A model generated the notes under the pieces. It did not search any database. It saw only the letters and a list, made by a program, of their open reading frames with translations, and was not told the origin of the DNA. Of a DNA stretch of 17,099 nucleotides, positions 1-6,567 are shown piece after piece. This DNA comes from Actinomycetales bacterium (GTDB lineage Bacteria; Actinomycetota; Actinomycetes; Actinomycetales; JAHECE01): positions 1-17,099 of the forward strand of contig JAHECE010000024.1 of NCBI GenBank assembly GCA_024641895.1. The letters run 5' to 3'. A program made the position numbers and the translations under genes. Each line of letters opens with the position of its first letter. Within the stretch, counting starts at the first letter, position 1.

Positions 1-15
1 TTCGCCCACCACCAT

Positions 16-31
16 CCCGGGACCGGCCGGG
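16..31 (-). terminator. possible hairpin terminator after the UspA-like gene
   Basis: The arms CCCGG (16-20) and CCGGG (27-31) form a 5-bp GC stem with a 6-nt loop, 14 nt past the stop codon of the UspA-like gene on the minus strand. No T-run follows, so this is a guess based on position and symmetry only. Short GC hairpins occur by chance in DNA of this composition. Confidence 0.22.
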
Positions 32-44
32 GCTGAGGCGGGCT

Positions 45-533
45 TCAGGACCCGATGAACTCCGTACCGGTGTAGAAGTGCAGCACCGGTAGGCCGAAGG
101 CCTCACGCGCACGGTGTGCCCAGTCGCGGTGGAAGGTGTCTTCGAGCATCTGCGGCTTGGTGACCACGAAGAGCTCGGTGGCGGACGTCGCCGCGATCGT
201 CTTGGCCAGATCCGGCAAGGGGTCGTCGGCTACGACGCGTCCCCGAGCCGCGACGCCGGCGTGCTCCAGCTCGGCGACCGAGGCGTTCAGCGCCGCCGCG
301 GCATACGACCGGGCCTTCTCGGGTGTGGGGTGGCGCCCGACCACGTCGTCCCACGCCTGGCGCAGCTCGAGCAGGCCCAGGTGATCGATGATCGAGGCGA
401 CGACGTTCTGCTCGGTGTCCGCCGGCACGAGCACCTCGACGGTGACCTCCGGCTCCGGGTGCAGCGCCGCGATGTGCGCGGCGTCGGACGGACGCAGGGC
501 ATCCTCGGTGAGAACGATGACGATCCGGGCCAC
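45..533 (-). CDS. UspA-like small cytosolic protein of unknown function (162 aa)
   Basis: Seen: a 162-aa soluble protein with alternating hydrophobic strands and helices. It opens with a strand (RIVIVLTEDAL), has a second around residues 29-37 (VTVEVLVPA), and ends with ATELFVVTKP and LPVLHFYTG, the order expected of a UspA/HUP-like alpha/beta fold. There is no signal peptide or membrane segment. The GTG start at 533 is supported by GAGGAG 8 nt upstream. Known: similar short actinobacterial proteins are annotated as universal stress or hypothetical proteins, and as I recall some are mislabelled indole-3-glycerol phosphate synthase. I see none of that enzyme's motifs and no clear glycine-rich ATP loop of ATP-binding Usp proteins. 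It is the last gene of the minus-strand run, 126 bp after sufE, so it may be co-transcribed or have its own promoter. The role is unknown. Confidence 0.75.
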   Translation of the reverse strand: MARIVIVLTEDALRPSDAAHIAALHPEPEVTVEVLVPADTEQNVVASIIDHLGLLELRQAWDDVVGRHPTPEKARSYAAAALNASVAELEHAGVAARGRVVADDPLPDLAKTIAATSATELFVVTKPQMLEDTFHRDWAHRAREAFGLPVLHFYTGTEFIGS

Positions 534-571
534 TGGAGCGGCTCCTCTGTGAGCGGGGTGAAGGCATGGCG

Positions 572-577
572 AGCCTA
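572..577 (-). promoter_or_regulatory. weak candidate -10 element for the UspA-like gene
   Basis: On the minus strand TAGGCT (577 down to 572) fits the TAnnnT pattern of actinobacterial -10 boxes and lies about 40 nt upstream of the GTG start at 533. No convincing -35 hexamer is seen at the usual spacing. The 126-bp gap between sufE and this gene holds nothing else I can name. Confidence 0.2.
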
Positions 578-659
578 TCCACCCGAGCAGCCGCGTGCGA
601 GGCCGGCCTGGTCAGCGGGTGAACATCTGGTCGGCGGCTCGACCGGGGCGGGCTGCCCG

Positions 660-1097
660 TCAGCCTGCCTGGGCAGCCCGGACCTGGCCCTGGATCCGGC
701 GGAGCATCGAGGCCATCCCACGCATCCGCAGCGGGCTCACGACCTCGGCCAGCTTGAGGTCGTCCAGGACGGTGGCGGAGACCCCGAGCACCGTCTCGGC
801 GCTCTCCCCGTCGAGGCCGGCGTGCAGGATGCCGGCGAAGCCGCGCGTCGTCGGGGCTTCCCGCGGCGCGGAGAAGAAGAGGTCGACGCGCGCTTGCGGC
901 CCGGAGTCGACCTCGACCGCCAGGAAGAGAGGCGACTGGCACTCGGGGACCCGCTCGAGCAGCTCGGGGTGCTCGCCGTACCGCGCGGGGAGCTCCGGGA
1001 GCTCGTCGGCGAACTCCAGCAGCAGCTCGAGCCGGTCCCTCGGGGTCAGGGAAGCGAAGTCGTCGACGACCTCCGCCAGCTTCGCGGGGAGGCTCAC
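660..1097 (-). CDS. sufE: SufE family sulfur acceptor protein (145 aa)
   Basis: Role: SufE proteins take a persulfide sulfur from a donor enzyme and pass it on, usually for Fe-S cluster assembly. Seen: the family signature VPECQSPLFL, with the acceptor cysteine at residue 53, matches the VPGCQS loop of E. coli SufE; the C-terminal half (GFAGILHAGL ... SPLRMRGMASMLRRI) also fits. The length is typical (about 140 aa). The GTG start at 1097 overlaps the TGA of sseA in the arrangement GTGA. An upstream in-frame ATG (1247) would add 50 low-complexity residues inside sseA and is rejected. Context: no SufS/SufBCD is nearby. The same sseA-sufE pairing exists in Mycobacterium tuberculosis (Rv3283-Rv3284, from memory), so SseA is the likely sulfur donor (inference). 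Confidence 0.9.
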   Translation of the reverse strand: MSLPAKLAEVVDDFASLTPRDRLELLLEFADELPELPARYGEHPELLERVPECQSPLFLAVEVDSGPQARVDLFFSAPREAPTTRGFAGILHAGLDGESAETVLGVSATVLDDLKLAEVVSPLRMRGMASMLRRIQGQVRAAQAG

Positions 1098-2026
1098 GCC
1101 TGCGACCGCTTCGTCAGGCCGGCCGGCACCTGGCCCCGATCGGCGCCCTGGACGACCGGGACCCGCACAGCACTGCCCCACTCGGTCCAGGAGCCGTCGT
1201 AGTTGCGCACGTTCGTCATCCCGAGCAGGTACGTCAGCGCGAACCATGTGTGGCTGGACCGCTCCCCGATGCGGCAGTAGACGATGACGTCATCATCGGG
1301 GGCGAGGCCGGCCTCGCCCTGGTACAGCGCCTCGAGCTCGGCACGCGAGCGGTAGCGGCCGTCCTCGGCCGCGGCCCGCGCCCACGGGACGGAGGCTGCG
1401 GTCGGGATGTGCCCGCCGCGCAGGGCACCCTCGTCGGGGTAGTCGGGCATGTGCGTCCGCTCGCCCGTGTACTCGGCTGGGGACCGGACGTCGATGAGCG
1501 GGTTGCCGAGGTGCGCCAGGACGTCGTCCCGGAAGGCCCGGATCCGGGTGTCGTCCCGCTCGATCACCGGGTACTCGGTGGAATCGCGCTCGACGAACCC
1601 GCGTACGAGCGGCCGGCCCTCGCTCTGCCAGGCGGCGCGGCCGCCGTCGAGGAGTCGCACGTCGGGGTGGCCGAACAGCTCGAACACCCAGAGCGCATAG
1701 GCCGCCCACCAGTTCGACTTGTCGCCGTAGAAGACCACCGTGCTGTCGCGGGTGATGCCCCTCGCGCCGCACAGGGCGGCGAAGGCCTCGCCGTCGACGT
1801 AGTCGCGCACGACCTGGTCGTTGAGGTCGAGGTGCCAGTCCAACCGGACGGCGCCGGGGATGTGTCCCGTGTCGTAGACGAGGATGTCCTCGTCCGACTC
1901 GATCACCACGAGCCCGTCGCGCGGGCCGTCATCGGTGAGGTGGTCGGCGAGCCACTGGGTGGTGACGAGCTTCTCCGGGTGGGCGTACTGGGCAAGCTCC
2001 GGTGCCGGGTCGGCGGGCAGTGCCAT
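1094..2026 (-). CDS. sseA: thiosulfate/3-mercaptopyruvate sulfurtransferase (two-domain rhodanese, 310 aa)
   Basis: Role: transfers sulfur from thiosulfate or 3-mercaptopyruvate through a cysteine persulfide to acceptors; cytosolic. Seen: two rhodanese domains, an inactive N-terminal one (about residues 18-145, with DTGHIPGAV and LLDGGRAAW) and a catalytic C-terminal one (about 160-300, with LIDVRSPAEY, GGHIPTA and YDGSWTEW). The active loop is CRIGERSS with Cys251, the form typical of actinobacterial SseA/CysA proteins. The ATG at 2026 has GAGGAG 6 nt upstream; another in-frame ATG lies 10 codons earlier without a comparable ribosome site. The reading frame stays open far upstream through treZ, but that part is antisense-like shadow, not a fusion. 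The stop overlaps the GTG of sufE, which suggests translational coupling. Substrate preference cannot be decided from the loop alone. Confidence 0.93.
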   Translation of the reverse strand: MALPADPAPELAQYAHPEKLVTTQWLADHLTDDGPRDGLVVIESDEDILVYDTGHIPGAVRLDWHLDLNDQVVRDYVDGEAFAALCGARGITRDSTVVFYGDKSNWWAAYALWVFELFGHPDVRLLDGGRAAWQSEGRPLVRGFVERDSTEYPVIERDDTRIRAFRDDVLAHLGNPLIDVRSPAEYTGERTHMPDYPDEGALRGGHIPTAASVPWARAAAEDGRYRSRAELEALYQGEAGLAPDDDVIVYCRIGERSSHTWFALTYLLGMTNVRNYDGSWTEWGSAVRVPVVQGADRGQVPAGLTKRSQA

Positions 2027-2103
2027 CTGGTGCTCCTCATGTCTCAGGCTCGTCATCGGCTCACGGCAGGCTACGCCGCGGCCTGCCGCGGGGAGCCCGG
2101 GCG

Positions 2104-2123
2104 CCCAGGACCTGGGATCAGGT
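2104..2123. other. overlapping hairpins in the treZ-sseA gap (possible terminator)
   Basis: Two alternative short stems overlap here: CCCAGG (2104-2109) with CCTGGG (2111-2116), and ACCTG (2110-2114) with CAGGT (2119-2123). They lie 28-48 nt past the treZ stop in the direction of transcription and about 80 nt before sseA. No T-run follows. They may end or attenuate the trehalose transcript, or be chance GC symmetry. The minus-strand TAGCCT at 2073-2068 is a weak candidate -10 box for a separate sseA promoter. Confidence 0.3.
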
Positions 2124-2151
2124 GCCGCACCCGGGTTCTCGACGAGGCAGG

Positions 2152-3915
2152 TCAGGTCCGCGGGGCGCCGAGGATGACGACGTCGTGCCCCGGCAGGGTC
2201 ACGGTGTCCTCGCCCAGAGCGGCAGGCTCCCAGGCCAGGAGCACGTGGCGCCGGTCGGCGCCCGCGAGGGGGATCACCCGCTCCTGGGCCGCGAGGTTGA
2301 CGACGACGGCGGCGCCGCCGCGGTTCAGCACGAACCACGACCCGTCCGCGGTGTCGTACGACAGCGAGGTGACCGTGCGGTCGTCGGAGGCGACCTCGGG
2401 CACGTTCCGGCGCAGCCTGATCAGCGACCGGTAGAACTCGAGCAGGCGGGCGTGGTCGGGCTGCTCGAGTTCCGACCAGTCGAGCTTGCTCGCCTCGAAG
2501 GTCGAGCGGGCCTGCGGGTCCGGCACCTCGACGGGACCGCCGTACAGCACGTCCCAGCCGTGCGAGCCGAACTCCTCGGCACGGCCCTTGCGCACGGCGT
2601 CCGCGAGCCACTCCTCGGGAAAGTCGGTGAAGAACTGGAAGGGCGTCTTCGCGCCCCACTCCTCGCCCATGAAGATCATCGGAGTGAACGGCCCTGCGAG
2701 GATCACGGCGCCCTCGATCGCGAGCTGCCCGTCGGTCAGCACCCGGCTGGGTCGGTCCCCGATGGCCCGGTTGCCTACCTGGTCGTGGTTCTGGGCGCAC
2801 ACGAGGAACGCGTGTCCGCCCATCTCGAGCGGAACGGGTGCGCCCCAGACGACCTCGCGGAAGGTCGAGTACTCCCCACCGTGCACGAAGACCTTGGTCA
2901 GGGCCTTGTCGAGGACCTCGAGGCTGCCGAAGTCCACGTAGTAGCCGTGCCGCTCCCCGGTGATGAGGGTGTGCAGCGCGTGGTGGACGTCGTCGGCCCA
3001 CTGCGCGGTCATCCCCAGGCCCCCCTCGGCGGTCGGGAGGACGACCTTCGGCTGGTTGAGGTCCGACTCGGCCGTGAGCGAGAGCGGCCGACCCAGCTCG
3101 GCGGACAGTGCCGCGGTCCGCTCGGCGAGCTCTGCGAGGACGTGGGTCGTCGAGTCGTCGACGAGCGCATGGATCGCGTCGAGGCGCAACGCGTCGATCC
3201 CGAAGTCGGCGAACCAGCGCAGCGCGTTGCCGAGGAGGAACTCGCGGACCGGGCCGGAGTCGGGGCCGTCGAGGTTGACGGCCTCGCCCCACGGGGTGGT
3301 GTGCCGGTCGCTGAAGTACGGGCCGAACCGGGCCAGGTAGTTCCCGGTCGGACCGAGGTGGTTGTAGACGACGTCGAGGCAGACGGCCAGGCCCCGCTCG
3401 TGAGCCGCGGCGACGAAGCGTTGCAGCGCCGCAGGGCCGCCGTACGCCTGGTGGACCGCGTAGAGACCCACGCCGTCGTAGCCCCAGCCGTGGTTGCCGG
3501 CGAACGCCGCGACCGGCATGAGCTCCACCATCTCGACGCCGAGCTCGACCAGGTGGTCGATCCGGCCGATGGCCGAGTCGAGCGTTCCTTCCGGCGTGAA
3601 CGTGCCGATGTGCAGCTCGTAGTGCACGGCGCCCCGGGCGTCGCGCCCGGCCCAGCCCGGCGGCCAGGTGAACGCCGTCGGGTCGAAGGCTCGGCTCGGA
3701 GCGTGGACGCCCTCGGGCTGCCAGGCGCTGCGAGGATCGGGCAGGGCCGGGCTGCCGTCCAGGCTGAAGGCGTAGTCGGTGCCCGCGGTCACGGCCGGCG
3801 CAGACCACCAGCCGTCGTCCCCGGCCGCCATCTCGACGGTGCGGCCCTGCGCGGGCAGCACGAGCGCGACCGTTTGCGCCCGGGGGGCCCAGACCGTGAG
3901 TCGTTCCGACGTCAT
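2152..3915 (-). CDS. treZ: malto-oligosyltrehalose trehalohydrolase TreZ (587 aa)
   Basis: Role: hydrolyses the bond between the terminal trehalose and the rest of maltooligosyl-trehalose, the last step of the TreY-TreZ route; cytosolic GH13 enzyme. Seen: an N-terminal E-set/CBM48-like domain (about 1-90, starting LTVWAPRAQTVALVL), then a (beta/alpha)8 barrel with region I DVVYNH (181-186), region II DALRLDAIHA with nucleophile Asp246, region III TAESDLN with Glu283 as acid/base, and region IV AQNHDQVGNR with Asp378. The TreZ-specific FMGEEWGAKTPFQFFTDF follows, then a C-terminal beta domain. Length is normal for the family. The ATG at 3915 has GGAGG 9 nt upstream. It follows treY after 49 nt, so the two are probably co-transcribed. 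All catalytic residues are present, so I expect an active enzyme. Confidence 0.97.
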   Translation of the reverse strand: MTSERLTVWAPRAQTVALVLPAQGRTVEMAAGDDGWWSAPAVTAGTDYAFSLDGSPALPDPRSAWQPEGVHAPSRAFDPTAFTWPPGWAGRDARGAVHYELHIGTFTPEGTLDSAIGRIDHLVELGVEMVELMPVAAFAGNHGWGYDGVGLYAVHQAYGGPAALQRFVAAAHERGLAVCLDVVYNHLGPTGNYLARFGPYFSDRHTTPWGEAVNLDGPDSGPVREFLLGNALRWFADFGIDALRLDAIHALVDDSTTHVLAELAERTAALSAELGRPLSLTAESDLNQPKVVLPTAEGGLGMTAQWADDVHHALHTLITGERHGYYVDFGSLEVLDKALTKVFVHGGEYSTFREVVWGAPVPLEMGGHAFLVCAQNHDQVGNRAIGDRPSRVLTDGQLAIEGAVILAGPFTPMIFMGEEWGAKTPFQFFTDFPEEWLADAVRKGRAEEFGSHGWDVLYGGPVEVPDPQARSTFEASKLDWSELEQPDHARLLEFYRSLIRLRRNVPEVASDDRTVTSLSYDTADGSWFVLNRGGAAVVVNLAAQERVIPLAGADRRHVLLAWEPAALGEDTVTLPGHDVVILGAPRT

Positions 3916-3964
3916 GTGTACTCGCCTCCGGTAGGTCGTTCAGCGGTCGTGCCGCCGGCGGTCG

Positions 3965-6565
3965 TCACCGCTGCGTCGCGGCTCCCGTCGCCGCGCTGGC
4001 CGCGGCTCCCGTCGCCGCGCTGACGGCCTCGAGCATGCGCACATAGGCCCCCTTCGGTCGCTTCTCGACGGCTTCGAGCAACGCGACCGGCTTGGCCTTG
4101 AGCAGTGCGGCCAGGTCCTGCTGCCCGCCGTCGATCGGCTCGGCGTCGGGTCCCGCCAGCACGTTCCGCCACTGGCCTTCCGGCAGGACGACCGTGTGCT
4201 CGTCCCAGCCTCCTTGCGCATGCAGCGAGACGTTGAGCCGGGCGACCACCGTGATCGCCTTCGCCTCCCCGTCCTGCGTGCGCGCGAACGCCACAGCGTG
4301 ACCGGTGGAGGTCGGCAACGGCTTGTAGCCTGCCTCCGCCCCGACGAAGGCGCCGGGGTGGGCGCGCCGCAGCCGCAAGGCGGCCGCGGTGAGCGCGAGC
4401 TTCTCGTCGGCCAGGCCGGTCGGCGTCGCGCCGTCGTCGAGCCGCTTGAGCCGTCGCGCGAGCGGTTCGGTGTCGACCGGGCCGCGGTTGTCCGGGTCGA
4501 CCAGGGCGGTGACGGTGGACTCGGTGCCTTGGTAGACGTCTGCCACGCCCGGCAGCGTCAGCTGGACGAGCTTGGTGCCGAGCACCGTGGTGCGCACGGC
4601 CGAGGAGGTCTTCTTCACCCACGCCTGGAACAGCGCGGCAACGTCCGGGTCGGTGACCAGGTGCGTCGCGTAGCCGGCGAGGGCCGCCTCGGCCGCCTGG
4701 TCGGGCGCAGTCCAGAAGGTCCAGGTCTTTGCCTCGCGGCTCGCCTTCTCGAGGTAGGCGGTGAGCCGGTCCGCGCTGATCGGGCCGTCGGGCGTCCAGG
4801 TACCCGCGAGGGTCTGCCACAAGAGGTTCTCGGCCCTGCCGTCGAGGGCGCTCGGGCGCACCTCGGCGGTGAGGTCGCGCAGCCTGCCGATGAGCTCGAC
4901 CCAGTCCTCCGCGTACTCGCTGAGGACGTCGATGCGGGCGCGGACGTCTTCGCCGCGCTTGGCGTCGTGCGTGGAGCCGGCGGTCATGGTCGCGGGCATC
5001 TGGGCCTGAGCCTGGCGTGCCCAGGCGTGCAGCTCGTCGGGCCGGATGCCGAACGTCTGCGGCGACCCGCCGACCTCGCACAGGCTGACCAGGTGCGTCC
5101 AGCGATAGAACGCGGTGTCCTCGACACCCTTGGCCATGACGGCGCCACAGACCTGTTGGAAGCGCACGATGAGCTCCGCGCGCTTGGGCTCCTGCGTGTG
5201 GCCGGCGCTGCCGACCTCGTGGCCGAGCAGGAGGCCGACGACGACCTCGAGCGTGTCGAGGCGGTCGCCCTCGAGGTGCTCGCGGGCGCGCTCGGCGGAC
5301 GCGGCCATGACACGCTCCGACGTCGCCCCCGGCGCCTCGCCCGGGATGACGTAGGCGCGGTAGCGATCGAAGGCGACCAGCAGCTCCAGGACGCAGTCGC
5401 GCAGAGCGCGGCCGGTATGGTCCCGGAGGCGGATGTCGTCGAGGCAGATGTCGGCGAGCAAGGACGTCAGGCGGTCGACCTCGGCGCTCAGGGGGCCGTC
5501 GACGATCTGGCGCTTGGCGGCCTCGATCATGGCCTCGAGGTCACCGGGGCTGTCGCCCGTGAGCTTCTGCATGACCTTGCCGAGCTGTTGACCACCCGTC
5601 TGCTCGACGAAGAGTGCCTGCACGCGCCAGAGCGCGTCGTAGCCCGTGGTGCCGGCGACCTTCCACTCCGGTGGCAGCTCCTCGTCCGCCTCGAGGATCT
5701 TCTCGGCGGCCACCCAGGCGCCGCCCGTGGCCTCGTCGAGGCGGTCGAAGTAGCCCTGCGGGTCCGCGAGGCCGTCCGGGTGATCGATCCGGAAGCCGTC
5801 GATGTGACCGGCATGGAACAGCTCGAGCAGCAGCGAGTGCGTGGCGTCGAAGACCTCGGGGAGCTCGACACGGATGGCGGCGAGCGTCCCGACGTCGAAG
5901 AAGCGCCGGTAGTTCAGCTCCTCGTCCGCCACCCGCCAGTAGGCGAGGCGGTAGTGCTGGCGGTCGACGAGCTCGGCGAGCGAGAGCGACTCGGTGCCCT
6001 TCCGGATCGGGAAGACGTGGTCGTAGTACCGGAGCACCGGGTGTGATTCGAGGTCGAGACCGGGGATGACCATCTCGTCCACGGTGAGCTCGCCTGCGCC
6101 GAGCACGTCACCGATCCGGGAGCCCAGGACCGGCATGAGGACCCGTGACCGGGACGAGGTCCAGTCGACGTCGTACCAGGCCGCGTACGGCGACTCGGGC
6201 CCCTCGGCCAGCACGGACCACAGCGCACGGTTGTGGTACGCGGGCGTCGGCACGGCCATGTGGTTGGGGACGACGTCGACGATCACGCCGAGGTCCCGCG
6301 CGTGTGCCGCCTCGGCGAACCGCTGGAATTCCTCCCGGCCGCCCATGACGTCGCTGATGCGGTCGTGGTCGACGACGTCGTAGCCGTGCGTCGAACCCGG
6401 GCCGGCCTGCAGGATCGGGGACAGGTAGAGATCGGTGACGCCGAGGTCGACGTAGTAGTCCAGGCGTTCTGTCACCTGGTCGAACGACAGGTCGGGGCCC
6501 AGCTGGAGCCGGTAGGTGGTGTTCGGGAGTCGATTGCCGGGACCGGGCAGGCTTCGCGCACCCAC
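3965..6565 (-). CDS. treY: maltooligosyl trehalose synthase TreY (866 aa)
   Basis: Role: rearranges the terminal alpha-1,4 linkage of malto-oligosaccharides to alpha,alpha-1,1, giving maltooligosyl-trehalose. Seen: starts with NRLPNTTYRLQLGPDLSF, region I DVVPNHMA (97-104), region II HIDGFRIDHPDGLADP with nucleophile Asp261, Glu288 in the AAEKIL region III, and the TreY hallmarks KGVEDTAFYRW and DVYQGTE...LVDPDNRGPVD. The GTG start at 6565 lies 2 nt after the treX stop and has AGGAGG 7 nt upstream, so it is translationally coupled; longer versions of this frame run into treX and are shadows. As I recall the family is usually about 750-810 aa, so this one is long. Its C-terminus carries a low-complexity tail (SAATGAAASAATGAATQR) encoded by a DNA repeat and probably not part of the catalytic fold. 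Confidence 0.97.
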   Translation of the reverse strand: MGARSLPGPGNRLPNTTYRLQLGPDLSFDQVTERLDYYVDLGVTDLYLSPILQAGPGSTHGYDVVDHDRISDVMGGREEFQRFAEAAHARDLGVIVDVVPNHMAVPTPAYHNRALWSVLAEGPESPYAAWYDVDWTSSRSRVLMPVLGSRIGDVLGAGELTVDEMVIPGLDLESHPVLRYYDHVFPIRKGTESLSLAELVDRQHYRLAYWRVADEELNYRRFFDVGTLAAIRVELPEVFDATHSLLLELFHAGHIDGFRIDHPDGLADPQGYFDRLDEATGGAWVAAEKILEADEELPPEWKVAGTTGYDALWRVQALFVEQTGGQQLGKVMQKLTGDSPGDLEAMIEAAKRQIVDGPLSAEVDRLTSLLADICLDDIRLRDHTGRALRDCVLELLVAFDRYRAYVIPGEAPGATSERVMAASAERAREHLEGDRLDTLEVVVGLLLGHEVGSAGHTQEPKRAELIVRFQQVCGAVMAKGVEDTAFYRWTHLVSLCEVGGSPQTFGIRPDELHAWARQAQAQMPATMTAGSTHDAKRGEDVRARIDVLSEYAEDWVELIGRLRDLTAEVRPSALDGRAENLLWQTLAGTWTPDGPISADRLTAYLEKASREAKTWTFWTAPDQAAEAALAGYATHLVTDPDVAALFQAWVKKTSSAVRTTVLGTKLVQLTLPGVADVYQGTESTVTALVDPDNRGPVDTEPLARRLKRLDDGATPTGLADEKLALTAAALRLRRAHPGAFVGAEAGYKPLPTSTGHAVAFARTQDGEAKAITVVARLNVSLHAQGGWDEHTVVLPEGQWRNVLAGPDAEPIDGGQQDLAALLKAKPVALLEAVEKRPKGAYVRMLEAVSAATGAAASAATGAATQR
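3977..4022. repeat. 24-bp-period direct repeat at the 3' end of treY
   Basis: Two identical 22-nt copies (3977-3998 and 4001-4022) lie 24 nt apart, exactly eight codons. They encode the duplicated SAATGAAA segment at the C-terminus of TreY. A copy-number change would add or remove eight residues without disturbing the frame. Confidence 0.8.
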
Positions 6566-6567
6566 GA

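Noticed and set aside
660..1247. Extended 195-aa SufE
   Set aside because: The extra 50 residues overlap the conserved end of sseA and are low-complexity; the GTG at 1097 with a GTGA overlap fits family length.
1094..3808. 904-codon minus-strand reading frame suggesting a fusion protein
   Set aside because: Only the last 310 codons (SseA) are protein-like; the rest is an Arg/Pro-rich shadow of treZ in another frame.
2002..4023. 673-codon plus-strand reading frame opposite treZ
   Set aside because: Antisense to a complete GH13 enzyme, no recognisable domain, composition typical of high-GC shadows.
4196..6046. 616-codon plus-strand reading frame opposite treY
   Set aside because: Same reasoning: antisense to conserved catalytic motifs, and no motif of its own.
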